25,549 nucleotides of DNA, taken from G963674505 sp964575975. GTDB lineage: Bacteria; Desulfobacterota; Desulfobacteria; Desulfobacterales; SKZT01. Position numbers and translations under genes: made by a program. The stretch spans positions 1 to 25,549 of the forward strand of contig CAZNTU010000067.1 in NCBI GenBank assembly GCA_964575975.1, given 5' to 3'. Under the pieces are notes generated by a model. The model made no database searches, was not told where the DNA came from, and saw only the letters and a list, made by a program, of their open reading frames with translations. This document shows, piece after piece, positions 16,116 through 24,448 of this stretch (within the stretch, counting starts at the first letter, position 1; the number at the start of each line of letters is the position of its first letter).

Positions 16116-19100
16116 TCACTGGAAAAACTCCAGTTCCTGTTCCAATCCACGTTCCACCTTGCCCGGAGCGTCGCTCCTTTTCGCCAGAAGACCATACGCC
16201 GCCGGGACGATAAACAAGGTGAGGATAGTAGCCGAAAGCACGCCGGACAGGACCACCACGCCGATCACCATGCGGGTCTCCGCCCCGGCCCCGGAGGAGA
16301 GTATCAGGGGCACGGCCCCTGCGGCCGTAGTCACCCCCGTCATGACGATCGGGCGCAATCGGGTTTCCGCCGCAGTCAGAATCGCCTCCTCGAAACTGGC
16401 GCTTCGGGACCGCAACCGATTTGCGAATTCCACGATCAGAATGCCGTTTTTGGCCGACAGCCCCACGAGCATCACAAGTCCGATCTGGCTGTAAATGTTG
16501 AGCGTGCTTCCTGCAAGATACAGCCCCAGCAGTCCGCCGGCCATCGCAAGAGGGACCGTCAGCATGATCGTCAACGGATTGACATAGCTTTCGAACTGCG
16601 CCGCGAGCACCAGGAATACAACCACGATTCCCAGCGCGAAAACGAAGAAGATCGATCCGCCGGTGGTTTTAAAGTCCCTGGATTCCCCCTTGTAGTCGAT
16701 GATGACGTTCGGCGGAAGGACCCTCCGCGCAAGTTCGTCCAAGTACGACAATGCATCGCCCAGACTCAAGCGGTCCTCGAGATTGGCCTCGATGGTGATC
16801 GCGCGAACGCGGTTGAAGCGGTTCAAGCTCCTGGAATCGGCGAACTCGGCCAGTGTCGCCAAATTGGAAAGGGGAATCAAATCCCCGCTCCGGTTCGACC
16901 GGACGTAGATGTTCTGCAAATCCGACGGGGTCCGTTGAATGTCGCGCTCTCCTTCGACGATGACGTCGTACTCCTCGCCCGCCTCGACATAGGTGGTCAG
17001 CCGCCGCGACCCCAGCATGGTTTCCAGCGTGCGCCCGATATCGGCGACGGTGACTCCCAGTTCCGCAGCGCGGTCGTAGTCGATATCGACTTGCACCTGA
17101 GGCTTGGTTTCCTTGTAGTCCCAGTCGATTCCGACAAGTCCCGGGTTGTCCTTCTCTATTTCCTCGAGAAGCATGTCGCGCCATCTCGCCAGTTCGTCGT
17201 AGGTCCCTCCTCCGATCACGAATTGCACGGGCTTCCGAATGGAGGCCCCGAAACCCTGTCTCATGACTGGAAAGGCCGTCACCCCCGGCAAATCCGAAAG
17301 GATAGAACGAACGTCGTCCATGATGGCCCAAGCGTCCCGCCTTTCTTCCCAGTCGTCCAGGACGAATATGGCGATCCCCGTGTTGAAATTCTCGATGTTT
17401 CCGAACCCTCTTGGCGTTCTGACAAGCAGCCGGGTGGCCTCGCCGTTCTCGACGAAGCGCATCAGCCGATTCTCGATCTCGTTCATGTATTCCTCCATGT
17501 AGGAGAACGAGGCCCCCTCGGGGCCGTTCACCAGAACGAAAAACGCTCCCCTGTCTTCTTTCGGCGCGTATTCCGACGGAATTCGCGTGTACAGCCAGCC
17601 AGCTCCCGCCGAGAGGACGATGAACAACGCCATGGCGAACCAGGGGCGTTTCAGGACTCGCGCGAGAATGTCGCGGTAATGCCTCTGGACGAATCGGAAC
17701 ATGGAGTTCAATTTTCGGGTGATAACATTGTCGCGCCGGGTTTGGGAGAGGATTTTGGACGCGAGCATGGGGGACAGACTGAGAGCCGTGAGACTGGAAA
17801 AGCAGACTGCGGCCGCCATGGTGAGGGCGAATTCGGAGAACAGACGTCCGATGTCGCCTTCGATAAAAGCGATAGGGACAAAGACCGCCACGAGCACGGC
17901 GGTGGTGGCGACCACCGCGAATCCCACCTCCCGCGTTCCCTTGAAAGCAGCCGTAAGCGGGGTCTCTCCCTTTTCGTCCATGCGCCTGTAAATGTTTTCC
18001 AGCACCACGATGGCGTCGTCCACCACCATCCCGATCGCGAGGACCAGCGCGAGCAGAGTCAGAAGATTCACGGAAAACCCCAGCGCGGGAAGCGCGATGA
18101 AGCTGGCGATCACGGAAACGGGGGCCGTTACCGCAGGAATCAAAGTCGCGCGAAGGTTTCCCAGAAAAAGGAAAATCACCAACACCACCAATCCCACGGC
18201 GATCAGAAGCGTTTTATAGACCTCCACGATGGCGTTTTCGATGAACACGGACGTGTCGTAGCTTTGCCTGATTTCCATGCCTTCCGGAAGGACGGCGTTC
18301 AATCTCTCCGTTTCCTCCTTCGCCTTGCGGGCGACGTCTATGGTGTTGGCTGCGGACTGCTTGACAATGCCCAGGCCGACCATGGCGGAGCCGTTTCCCC
18401 GGAAAAACGTGCGGTCCTCCTCGGTTCCCAGCTCGACTCGGGCTACGTCTCCCAGCCGTACCAGATATCCGTCGTCGCCTCTCTTCAGCACCAGCTTCCC
18501 GAATTCTTCGGCCGTCTGGAACTTTCTCTTCAGACGCACGGTGAACTGGCGCTGGCGGGATTCGATGCTTCCGGCGGGCAGTTCCACGTTTTCCGAAACG
18601 AGAGCCGCCTCGACGTCCGCCACCGTGAGCCCGCGCGAGGCCAGGGCGTTTCTGTCCAGCCAAACGCGCATGGCGTAGCGCTGTCCTCCCCCGATCCGCA
18701 CCCGCGCGACGCCGTCCAGGACCGAAAAGTAATCGACCAGGTTGCGGTCCGCGTAGTCGGTCAGCTCCGGCACGGTCATCCGGTCGCTCTGGAGGTTCAG
18801 CCACATGATGACGTCCTCGTTGGAATCGACCTTCTGGATTTCCGGGGGATCGGCCTCGGCCGGCAGGTCGTCCAGTATGCCGGACACGCGGTCTCTGATG
18901 TCGTTCGCGGCCGAATCGACGTCGCGATGGGATTCGAATTCGACGGTCACCGCGGACCGGCCGTCTTCGCTGACGGACTCCACGAACTTGATTCCCTCGA
19001 CCCCGGCGATTCTCTCCTCCACGAGTTCCGTGATCCGGGTCTCGACCACGTTGGCGGACGCCCCCGGATACACGGTTTCGATGGACACCACCGGCGGGTC

Positions 19101-19220
19101 GATGTCCGGATATTCCCTGAGAGGAAGCTTCCAGAACGAAACCGCGCCGAACGCGATCAGCAGAAGGGACAGGACCGAGGCGAACACGGGTCTTCTTACG
19201 GAAATGTCGGATAGAAACAT
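16116..19220 (-). CDS. RND-family efflux pump inner-membrane transporter (AcrB/MexB-like)
   Basis: A 1034-residue proton-driven efflux transporter of the hydrophobe/amphiphile (HAE1) type. The N-terminus (FLSDISVRRPVFASVLSLLL) is the first membrane helix, followed by a large periplasmic loop starting near YPDIDPPVVSIET. The proton-relay residues are visible: Asp401 and Asp402 in GMVVDDAIVVLENI of helix 4, and Lys924 in GLSAKNGILIVEF of helix 10. Length and the two repeated halves are normal for the family. The start follows GAGGAGG and lies 11 nt after the adaptor stop codon, so the two are one operon. An outer-membrane TolC-type channel is not encoded nearby. Substrates cannot be predicted; both drug efflux and export of a cell product are possible. 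Confidence 0.93.
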   Translation of the reverse strand: MFLSDISVRRPVFASVLSLLLIAFGAVSFWKLPLREYPDIDPPVVSIETVYPGASANVVETRITELVEERIAGVEGIKFVESVSEDGRSAVTVEFESHRDVDSAANDIRDRVSGILDDLPAEADPPEIQKVDSNEDVIMWLNLQSDRMTVPELTDYADRNLVDYFSVLDGVARVRIGGGQRYAMRVWLDRNALASRGLTVADVEAALVSENVELPAGSIESRQRQFTVRLKRKFQTAEEFGKLVLKRGDDGYLVRLGDVARVELGTEEDRTFFRGNGSAMVGLGIVKQSAANTIDVARKAKEETERLNAVLPEGMEIRQSYDTSVFIENAIVEVYKTLLIAVGLVVLVIFLFLGNLRATLIPAVTAPVSVIASFIALPALGFSVNLLTLLALVLAIGMVVDDAIVVLENIYRRMDEKGETPLTAAFKGTREVGFAVVATTAVLVAVFVPIAFIEGDIGRLFSEFALTMAAAVCFSSLTALSLSPMLASKILSQTRRDNVITRKLNSMFRFVQRHYRDILARVLKRPWFAMALFIVLSAGAGWLYTRIPSEYAPKEDRGAFFVLVNGPEGASFSYMEEYMNEIENRLMRFVENGEATRLLVRTPRGFGNIENFNTGIAIFVLDDWEERRDAWAIMDDVRSILSDLPGVTAFPVMRQGFGASIRKPVQFVIGGGTYDELARWRDMLLEEIEKDNPGLVGIDWDYKETKPQVQVDIDYDRAAELGVTVADIGRTLETMLGSRRLTTYVEAGEEYDVIVEGERDIQRTPSDLQNIYVRSNRSGDLIPLSNLATLAEFADSRSLNRFNRVRAITIEANLEDRLSLGDALSYLDELARRVLPPNVIIDYKGESRDFKTTGGSIFFVFALGIVVVFLVLAAQFESYVNPLTIMLTVPLAMAGGLLGLYLAGSTLNIYSQIGLVMLVGLSAKNGILIVEFANRLRSRSASFEEAILTAAETRLRPIVMTGVTTAAGAVPLILSSGAGAETRMVIGVVVLSGVLSATILTLFIVPAAYGLLAKRSDAPGKVERGLEQELEFFQ

Positions 19221-19231
19221 GGCGTGCCTCC

Positions 19232-20395
19232 TCAGCTGGATTCCGTGATTTCAGCGATTTCTTCGGCCCCTTTATTCCGGAGCAGTTCGCTCAGGCTTTC
19301 GTCGCCTCGATCCACCGCTTCTATCCGCACGGGTTTGCCCTCCCGGACATTGATAGCCCCGTGACTGACGACGAATTCGCCCGAAGCAAGACCTTCGAGA
19401 ATCTCCACCTCCCCGGTCCGTCTGGATCCTGTGGCGACTTTGCGGCGCTCGGGAACAGGCGCGTCGGCGGAGGGGTCCACCACGAGAACGAAGTTTTCCG
19501 TCCCTTTCGGCACAAGGGCTTCTTCGCCTATCACAACCGCTTCGCGTGGGTTCTTCAGCAAATCCACGGTCATGAGAAGGCCGGGCTTCAAGAGGCCTTC
19601 CGGGTTGGGAATCAGCGCCCGGGCCATCACCGCGCGAGTCGAAGGATCGATTCTCGAACCGACGCTGGAAACGACCCCCTCGAACCGGCGATTATCGAAG
19701 GCGGGGGCCTTCGCCACGACCTTGATTCCAGTTTTCAACGTGCTCAGAAAAGTTGAGGGAACGGAAAAATCCAGCTTCATGACGCTGTTGTCGTCGAGGG
19801 TGGTGACGATGTCGCCGGGCTCGATCAGCGCGCCCACGCTGATGTTCCTGAGCCCTACCGTGCCGGAGAACGGGGCCTTGATCAAACGGTCCCGGAGCTG
19901 GGACTCGATGGCCGCGATGCGCGTTCTGGCGGTTTCGTACGCATGCCGACGCTCGTCCAAACTCGATTGCGACGCCGCTCCTTTCTTCGCGGCTTGTTTT
20001 ACGCGCTCCAGCTGGTTTTTGGCCTCCTCCATGGTCAGCTTGGCCTCCTCCAGCATCGCGCGCTCCTCCGCGCTGTTCATTTCCACGAGGATGTCGCCCG
20101 CCTTCACCGATTGCCCGTCGTCGAAACGGATGGCGGTGACGGTCTCTGTGACGTTGGCGGTCAGTTCCACGGACTCGTTGGCCCGCAGCGTTCCGATAGC
20201 CTCCACCCGGTCCACGAACTCGTCGGTTTTCGCCTCCATGACAATGACGGGAACGGGCTTGTCCGAAGGGGATTGGGAGAACGCACGCGAGGAGGCCAAT
20301 ACCATGAAGACGATGACCGTTATTATCGAAAGGCTTGAAAATCGTTCAAAAAACGAAATGATCGAAAGTCGTATATGAAAAGCGTGGATTTTCAT
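19232..20395 (-). CDS. RND efflux periplasmic adaptor (membrane fusion protein)
   Basis: A 387-residue adaptor linking the RND pump to an outer-membrane channel. It has a long N-terminal signal/anchor region (hydrophobic SIITVIVFMVLAS near 23-35). The lipoyl half-motifs follow: VEAIGTLRANESVEL, then IRFDDGQSVKAGDILVEMN. An alpha-hairpin spans about 110-165, with a second lipoyl half at LIKAPFSGTVGLR. Beta-barrel and membrane-proximal domains fill the rest. No lipobox is apparent, so a signal peptide or uncleaved anchor is more likely. The ATG at 20395 follows CAGGAGA. It is the first gene of the pump operon and is divergent from the ABC-3C cassette. Confidence 0.92.
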   Translation of the reverse strand: MKIHAFHIRLSIISFFERFSSLSIITVIVFMVLASSRAFSQSPSDKPVPVIVMEAKTDEFVDRVEAIGTLRANESVELTANVTETVTAIRFDDGQSVKAGDILVEMNSAEERAMLEEAKLTMEEAKNQLERVKQAAKKGAASQSSLDERRHAYETARTRIAAIESQLRDRLIKAPFSGTVGLRNISVGALIEPGDIVTTLDDNSVMKLDFSVPSTFLSTLKTGIKVVAKAPAFDNRRFEGVVSSVGSRIDPSTRAVMARALIPNPEGLLKPGLLMTVDLLKNPREAVVIGEEALVPKGTENFVLVVDPSADAPVPERRKVATGSRRTGEVEILEGLASGEFVVSHGAINVREGKPVRIEAVDRGDESLSELLRNKGAEEIAEITESS

Positions 20396-20708
20396 TTTGC
20401 GAGTCTCCTGATTTTTTCATGTTCTCGATCGCAACGACGCCCAAGAGTCTTCCCGGGCGTGAAACAAAAACAGTAAGCACTTTGGATCCCGATTGCATGG
20501 GAGGTTTCGATATCAGTCTTCCACCGGTTTTCCGCAGACGATTTTGTTAATACCTCAATCCACGGCCTATTTAATTATAGGCGCATAACGCTCTTGACCG
20601 CTTAATTTGAAGCTTTCCGAGTTGGATTTTCAACTGTACAGGCTTTTTTTTCTTGATATTGTTACTTTCATTAAATAGGAATCCAATGGAAGCTGAAAAA
20701 TCGGGAAT
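20396..20708. other. AT-rich divergent spacer between the RND operon and the ABC-3C cassette
   Basis: This 313-nt spacer is clearly AT-richer than the genes on its left. It holds a small hairpin at 20437-20460 (6-bp arms, 12-nt loop) in the adaptor leader. A TATAAT occurs on the minus strand near 20575, within the near-palindrome CCTATTTAATTATAGG, but without a good -35. A run of eight T residues lies near 20645. For the plus strand only weak promoter matches such as TTGATA near 20654 were seen. A twelve-codon frame (MEAEKSGIWTG, 20686-20721) with GGAAT upstream overlaps the next gene's start; it is probably chance. Confidence 0.5.
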
Positions 20709-21209
20709 ATGGACCGGATAAGTTACGATTGGTATAAAACGAAATTCGAAAACGAATACTTGAAACTGAAACGCACCCAGTTCCAAAGCCGGTTTGCGGA
20801 TTTCATGGAAATTGAATCGATCATACCGGTTTTGCGGTTTATCGAGAGCCGAAACATACCGCCCGACGTTCCGGTTGAATCTCCAGACCCGGAAAAGCTG
20901 GAATACAACCGATTCGGGTACGAAGTCCGGGATTTGCTGCAATCCGGGAGACGAAAGGAAAGACTGGTCGAGGACTATATAGATACCGTTCGCGATCCGG
21001 AATATGGAGAACGCATTGCCGAGGCATTCAGACGCCGATATGGATCATTGAAGACGACTTGCTTGAAGCCGGACGAAATTTTCGACGAATTGCGCAAATT
21101 CGCGGGAGGCGACCATTTTCACGATACGAAAATGCAAGCGGCCGTGCTTGCCGTGATGTCATATTTTTTCGAACGTTGCGATATATTCGAAAACCCGGTG
21201 ACCAAATGA
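20709..21209 (+). CDS. ABC-3C system third-component protein, apparently lacking its central effector domain
   Basis: A 166-residue protein. Residues 1-34 (YDWYKTKFENEYLKLKRTQF and on) resemble the start of the effector region of ABC-three-component proteins. From about residue 36 it reads as the conserved C-terminal domain: DPEKLEYN, VRDLLQSGRRKERLVEDYI, ERIAEAFRRRYGSL, PDEIFDELRKFAGG and the closing AVMSYFFERCDIFENP. Full-length relatives, as I remember them, carry some 150-250 more residues between these parts, including a nuclease-like core (GDxKxDG...QVYAP). None of that is present here, and there is no frameshift, so this looks like an in-frame deletion or a natural mini-form. The stop overlaps the next start (ATGA). 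The start has only a weak ribosome-binding site. Family assignment is from memory of conserved patterns. Confidence 0.72.
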   Translation: MDRISYDWYKTKFENEYLKLKRTQFQSRFADFMEIESIIPVLRFIESRNIPPDVPVESPDPEKLEYNRFGYEVRDLLQSGRRKERLVEDYIDTVRDPEYGERIAEAFRRRYGSLKTTCLKPDEIFDELRKFAGGDHFHDTKMQAAVLAVMSYFFERCDIFENPVTK

Positions 21210-21460
21210 TTCTTCCGACCAAACATCTCCGCCCGGACCGGTCGCTGGTCGGAGTCGGATCCGATATTCTGTCGCTGCTGCATACGCCCAAGACAGTTTC
21301 TGGCTTGTGGAACGAATTCGATCGGCTTCGCCAAACGACCGATGGACTCAAACCCGTGCCCTTCGACTGGTTTGTCCTGGGCTTGGATTTTTTATACATG
21401 ATCGACGCCGTCGAATACCGTCGAGGATTGCTGAACAAGAAGAAAAGAACGATCGAATGA
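21206..21460 (+). CDS. ABC-3C system middle component, MC6-like
   Basis: An 84-residue protein beginning MILPTKHLRPDRSLVGVG, followed by DILSLLHTPKTVSGLW and ending PFDWFVLGLDFLYMID. This is the pattern of middle component 6 of ABC-three-component systems: a small winged-helix-like protein that links the ATPase to the third component. Both ends overlap neighbouring genes by four bases (ATGA at 21206-21209 and 21457-21460), so all three proteins are made by coupled translation. Its length is normal for the family, so it looks intact. The bridging role is inferred from the family description. Confidence 0.8.
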   Translation: MILPTKHLRPDRSLVGVGSDILSLLHTPKTVSGLWNEFDRLRQTTDGLKPVPFDWFVLGLDFLYMIDAVEYRRGLLNKKKRTIE

Positions 21461-23211
21461 TTCGCCGAATTTACAGCCCGACATTGAAGACGTTCAAAGC
21501 CTTGGAATTTCACGAAGGGCTCAATGTTCTTCTTGCCGACAAGAGCGAGGGAGCCACATCCCGACATACGCGCAACGGCGCCGGCAAATCGAGCATGGTG
21601 GAATTGGTCCACTTTTTACTGGGAGGCAAGTGCGACAGAAAATCCATATTCCAATGCAGCGATTTGATTGAACATCGGTTCGGTCTCGAATTCGATATCG
21701 GTGGACAAACAATCGAAGCGGAACGGTCCGGGAGCCACCCCTCGAGCATGTATGTTCGCGCCGATACGTCTCGATGGATTATCAAAGGAAAACCAGCCAA
21801 TCAAGCAGAGTTCAAAATCGTTCCACTCGCCAAGTGGAGGAATTTGCTCGGACACATGTTTTTTGGTTTGTCGGCGGATCTTCCAAAATGTTCCCCTACA
21901 TTCCGCTCGTTGTTTTCCTATTTCGCTCGACGCGTCAACGACGGAGCTTTTTTAAGCCCGGTTCAATCCCATAAAAAACAGCCGGAATGGAATCGGCACG
22001 TAATCCTTTCCTATCTCCTTGGATTGGACTGGCGCATTCCCAGCGAGATGGAGCATTTACGGGTCAGGGAAAATTCTCTCAAGAACCTTCGGAAAGAGCT
22101 AAAAAACGGAATCATGGAAAAGGTTATCGGCTCTGCAGCATCGTTGAAAACCAAAGTGACCATAGCCGACCGGAGAATGCGCGGATTGCGGGAAGAAATC
22201 GCGACTTTCCAAGTGCTTCCCGAATACAAAAATCTTGAACGCGAGGCTTCGGCACTGACCGTGCAATTGTCGGCAATGTCGAACGAGAACGCCATCGACG
22301 AAGAAACGGTCCGCGAACTGGAGCAAACGCTGAAGCGGGAACATCCGCCGGAACTGAAAAACATTCTCGGATTGTATGAAGAAGCCGGAGTGGCTTTACC
22401 GGGTATTGCCAGAAAAAGACTTGAAGACGTTGAACTGTTCCATTCGGCAATCGTAAAGAATCGCAGGTCTCATTTGCAGGGGGAAATCGACGATGCGATC
22501 GCCCGTTTGAAAAGGCGCCGGGAGGAAATGGAGCGCATAGACGGCCGCAGGATACAGATTATGAATATTCTCGATTCCCATGGCGCACTGGAACAATTTA
22601 CAAAACTTCAGGAGGAACTTAACCGCGTGCAGGCGGCTGTGGAACAATTGCGGAAGCGTTACGAACTGGCCAGGGAAATCGAATCCACGGACGCGGACCT
22701 GTCATTGGAGCGGAAAAAGCTCAAAAAGCGGCTGATGGACGATCACAGGGAAAGGGAACAAATTCTGGAAGAGGCGATCATCGTGTTCGAAGAGATTTCC
22801 AGCGAACTGTCCGAAAGAGAAGGCAGCCTAACGGTTGACGCAACGGACAGGGGGCCTGTTTTCGAGGTTCGCGCGGAAGCCGGAAGAAGCAAGGGAATCA
22901 CCAATATGCAAATATACAGCTTTGATATGATGCTTGCCGTTCTATGCCGAAAACGGGGGATGGGAACGGGTTTCCTGGTCCACGACAGTCATCTGTTCGA
23001 TGGAATGGACAGCCGCCAGATCGCGAAAGCGTTCGAAATCGGGGAAAGGACTTCCCGGAAATATGAATTTCAGTACATCGTCGCCTTGAACTCGGACATG
23101 ACCCCGCATGGCGAGTTCAGTCCCGAGTTCCGCTTGGAAAAGTATGTTTTGCCGGTTGTTTTGACGGATGCGACGGAAGACGGAGGGCTTTTCGGTTTTC
23201 GGTTCGGATGA
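21457..23211 (+). CDS. DUF2326-family SMC/RecN-like ABC ATPase of an ABC-3C system
   Basis: A 584-residue ATPase, about full length for the family. It begins MIRRIYSPTLKTFKALEFHEGLNVLLAD. The Walker A is RNGAGKSS, with Lys44 and Ser45. A long charged coiled-coil region follows (about 200-445). The C-terminal ATPase half has SKGITNMQIYSFD (478-490) in the signature region and LVHDSHLFDGMDSRQ (507-521) as the Walker B/D-loop region. SMC-like ATPases of this sort act on DNA or nucleoprotein; ABC-3C sets are regarded as conflict or defence systems. The gene starts inside the MC6 stop codon. Base composition is visibly lower in GC than the RND and thiolase genes, in line with horizontal transfer. 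A 7-bp hairpin at 23229-23251 follows the stop. Confidence 0.85.
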   Translation: MIRRIYSPTLKTFKALEFHEGLNVLLADKSEGATSRHTRNGAGKSSMVELVHFLLGGKCDRKSIFQCSDLIEHRFGLEFDIGGQTIEAERSGSHPSSMYVRADTSRWIIKGKPANQAEFKIVPLAKWRNLLGHMFFGLSADLPKCSPTFRSLFSYFARRVNDGAFLSPVQSHKKQPEWNRHVILSYLLGLDWRIPSEMEHLRVRENSLKNLRKELKNGIMEKVIGSAASLKTKVTIADRRMRGLREEIATFQVLPEYKNLEREASALTVQLSAMSNENAIDEETVRELEQTLKREHPPELKNILGLYEEAGVALPGIARKRLEDVELFHSAIVKNRRSHLQGEIDDAIARLKRRREEMERIDGRRIQIMNILDSHGALEQFTKLQEELNRVQAAVEQLRKRYELAREIESTDADLSLERKKLKKRLMDDHREREQILEEAIIVFEEISSELSEREGSLTVDATDRGPVFEVRAEAGRSKGITNMQIYSFDMMLAVLCRKRGMGTGFLVHDSHLFDGMDSRQIAKAFEIGERTSRKYEFQYIVALNSDMTPHGEFSPEFRLEKYVLPVVLTDATEDGGLFGFRFG

Positions 23212-23228
23212 CAGGCGGCGTCCGGGGT

Positions 23229-23251
23229 GATGAAAACGGGAATATTTCATC
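23229..23251 (+). terminator. Weak hairpin after the ABC-3C cassette
   Basis: GATGAAA and TTTCATC (23229-23235 and 23245-23251) form a 7-bp stem with a 9-nt loop, 17 nt after the ATPase stop. A short T run follows only about 20 nt later. Termination is possible but not well supported. Confidence 0.3.
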
Positions 23252-23298
23252 CTCGAAATTTAATCCGGTTTTTATTCCTCGGGGCGTGGCCATGAGCG

Positions 23299-23361
23299 CT
23301 GAAAGGACGAGCCATACCAGCCCAGGCCTGCGACCTGGGATGGTATGGCTCGTCCTTTCAG
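23299..23361. repeat. 63-bp near-perfect palindrome between convergent genes
   Basis: Arms 23299-23319 and 23341-23361 pair perfectly over 21 bp. After one G/A mismatch, six more pairs follow (23321-23326 with 23334-23339), closing a 7-nt loop. It lies between the ABC-3C ATPase and the convergent ParE toxin gene. It has no flanking T tract, so it may be a bidirectional mRNA end, a repeated extragenic palindrome, or a miniature element. Confidence 0.7.
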
Positions 23362-23389
23362 GACTGGGCCGCGCGGGAAAAAAGCAAAA

Positions 23390-23674
23390 TTACCACTGGA
23401 TCGGCTTTCTTTTGTTGTGAAAAACACGCAGAACAACAAGAGTTTCGCCTTCGATCCCGTAATAAATGGAAAAAGGAAATTTATTTACTTGTATTCTTCT
23501 TATCCCTTTTACAATCTCCCTGTATGAATTCGGGTTAAGCTTGATCCTCTCGAGTGCGCTGTCGATTTCATTCGTGAACACGAACCCCAAACCATTGGAT
23601 TTCGAATCGTACCATTCGACGGAACGTCTGAATTCGGAAGCCGCTTCTTCGGCAAATCTAACTTTTGCGATCAT
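23390..23674 (-). CDS. RelE/ParE-family toxin
   Basis: A 94-residue basic protein with the ParE pattern: VRFAEEAASEFRRSVEWYD in the first helices, GFVFTNEIDSALERI, PNSYREI, then IRRIQVNKFPFSIYYGIEGE and the closing VLRVFHNKRKP. ParE toxins poison gyrase and RelE toxins cut mRNA; the strand with FPFSIYY and VFHNKRKP favours the ParE side. Its gene starts 17 nt before the stop of the antitoxin gene, the usual coupled arrangement. It looks complete. The target is inferred from the family only. Confidence 0.88.
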   Translation of the reverse strand: MIAKVRFAEEAASEFRRSVEWYDSKSNGLGFVFTNEIDSALERIKLNPNSYREIVKGIRRIQVNKFPFSIYYGIEGETLVVLRVFHNKRKPIQW

Positions 23675-23906
23675 ATCTGCTATACGCTTCTTCTTTCAGT
23701 TGCATCCAGTCCACGGCGGAACCCGGGTTCGCCTTGTAATTGGCAAGTCTGTCCAAAAGGATTCTTTTTTCCTCGTCCGACACGGATTCCAGTTCCTTAG
23801 ATTCTTTTATTTCGTCCCAAACATCGGTTAATAGGTTCAGCCTCTGGATTACGTCCAGCTTTCTTATCTCGGACCTTATTTTATCTCTTTCAATGGCGTG
23901 TCGCAT
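23658..23906 (-). CDS. Addiction-module antitoxin of the TIGR02574 type
   Basis: An 82-residue acidic helical protein starting MRHAIERDKIRSEI, with LDVIQRLNLLTDVWDEI, SDEEKRILLDRLANYKANP and a closing WMQLKEEAYSR. This is the pattern of the putative addiction-module component family found next to ParE toxins. I chose the ATG at 23906, preceded by AAAGGTG; the frame opens further upstream but without a better signal. The gene overlaps the toxin gene by 17 nt. It begins inside the end of the broken vapC frame, so this module seems to have landed on top of an older one. Confidence 0.85.
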   Translation of the reverse strand: MRHAIERDKIRSEIRKLDVIQRLNLLTDVWDEIKESKELESVSDEEKRILLDRLANYKANPGSAVDWMQLKEEAYSRYDRKS

Positions 23907-24000
23907 AATATTGCACCTTTGTCTTTTTTCGTTTTCCAACTCTTGGAACAACGTCAATAACTATGTCTGTGTCGGGCAAGCCCGAAGGAAGCTTCTTCAC
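23890..24000 (-). pseudogene. 5' stub of a vapC PIN-domain toxin gene
   Basis: A frame starts with GTG at 23998-24000, overlapping the antitoxin stop codon (GTGA), and reads VKKLPSGLPDTDIVIDVV. This matches the first strand of PIN-domain toxins, which opens with an Asp-Thr-Asp/Asn active-site motif. After about 18 residues the homology ends and the frame runs on through PRVGKRKK to a stop at 23890. That makes 36 codons instead of about 130. The overlap with an AF2212-like antitoxin is what is expected for VapC. It is therefore a truncated, inactive toxin gene. The match is short and judged by eye. Confidence 0.55.
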
Positions 24001-24239
24001 GATGGTATCCACTCTCCGAAGAAGTCCTCTCGCCGCAGAGCGCGTTGCTCGATCAAGTCGATTTGTTCTTCGCCGAGGTTTTCGTAGACTTGAGCGGCCC
24101 AAGCAAGCATATCGTCCGGTTGCTCGATCGGCTCCACAGCTATGCGCACCATCTGGCCTTCGGCAAGATTGACATCCATCTTGGCGATTGGGCTGAGTCC
24201 GCCATGCTCGTAAACCGCTTTAATTGCTTCTGTTGCCAT
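23997..24239 (-). CDS. AF2212-like (DUF104) antitoxin, without a functional toxin
   Basis: An 80-residue protein beginning MATEAIKAVYEHGGLSPIAKMD, followed by LAEGQMVRIAVEP. This is the N-terminal beta-strand pattern of AF2212-like antitoxins, which usually partner VapC toxins. The acidic C-terminal half (MLAWAAQVYENLGEEQIDLIEQR) would wrap the toxin. The start follows AAAGGAG at good spacing. The downstream toxin gene is cut off after its first strand, so this antitoxin is an orphan. It might still neutralise a related toxin elsewhere, but that is speculative. Confidence 0.8.
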   Translation of the reverse strand: MATEAIKAVYEHGGLSPIAKMDVNLAEGQMVRIAVEPIEQPDDMLAWAAQVYENLGEEQIDLIEQRALRREDFFGEWIPS

Positions 24240-24448
24240 ATTACAGCTCCTTTCATTTCCGAAGTCTTTCTTTACAGACTGTCAACTTGTCGAAGTATAT
24301 GTTTAATCATACAGGGTTTCAAGTGGATTGCCTTTATAAATTTCCTCGTAAGTATCTTTGTTCCAATAAGCAAGGAGCCGAAAGAGCAAAGGGATTTTCC
24401 GAAATGAAAATTCGTTCCGCCGGACAGTTAATCCGTCGCATTCATAAA

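Noticed and set aside
16935..19214. A 759-codon frame on the plus strand.
   Set aside because: Antisense shadow of the RND pump gene; the minus-strand product is unmistakable.
24240..24448. Spacer between the AF2212-like antitoxin and the PKD fragment.
   Set aside because: It holds the antitoxin ribosome-binding site; no further gene, hairpin or convincing promoter was seen.
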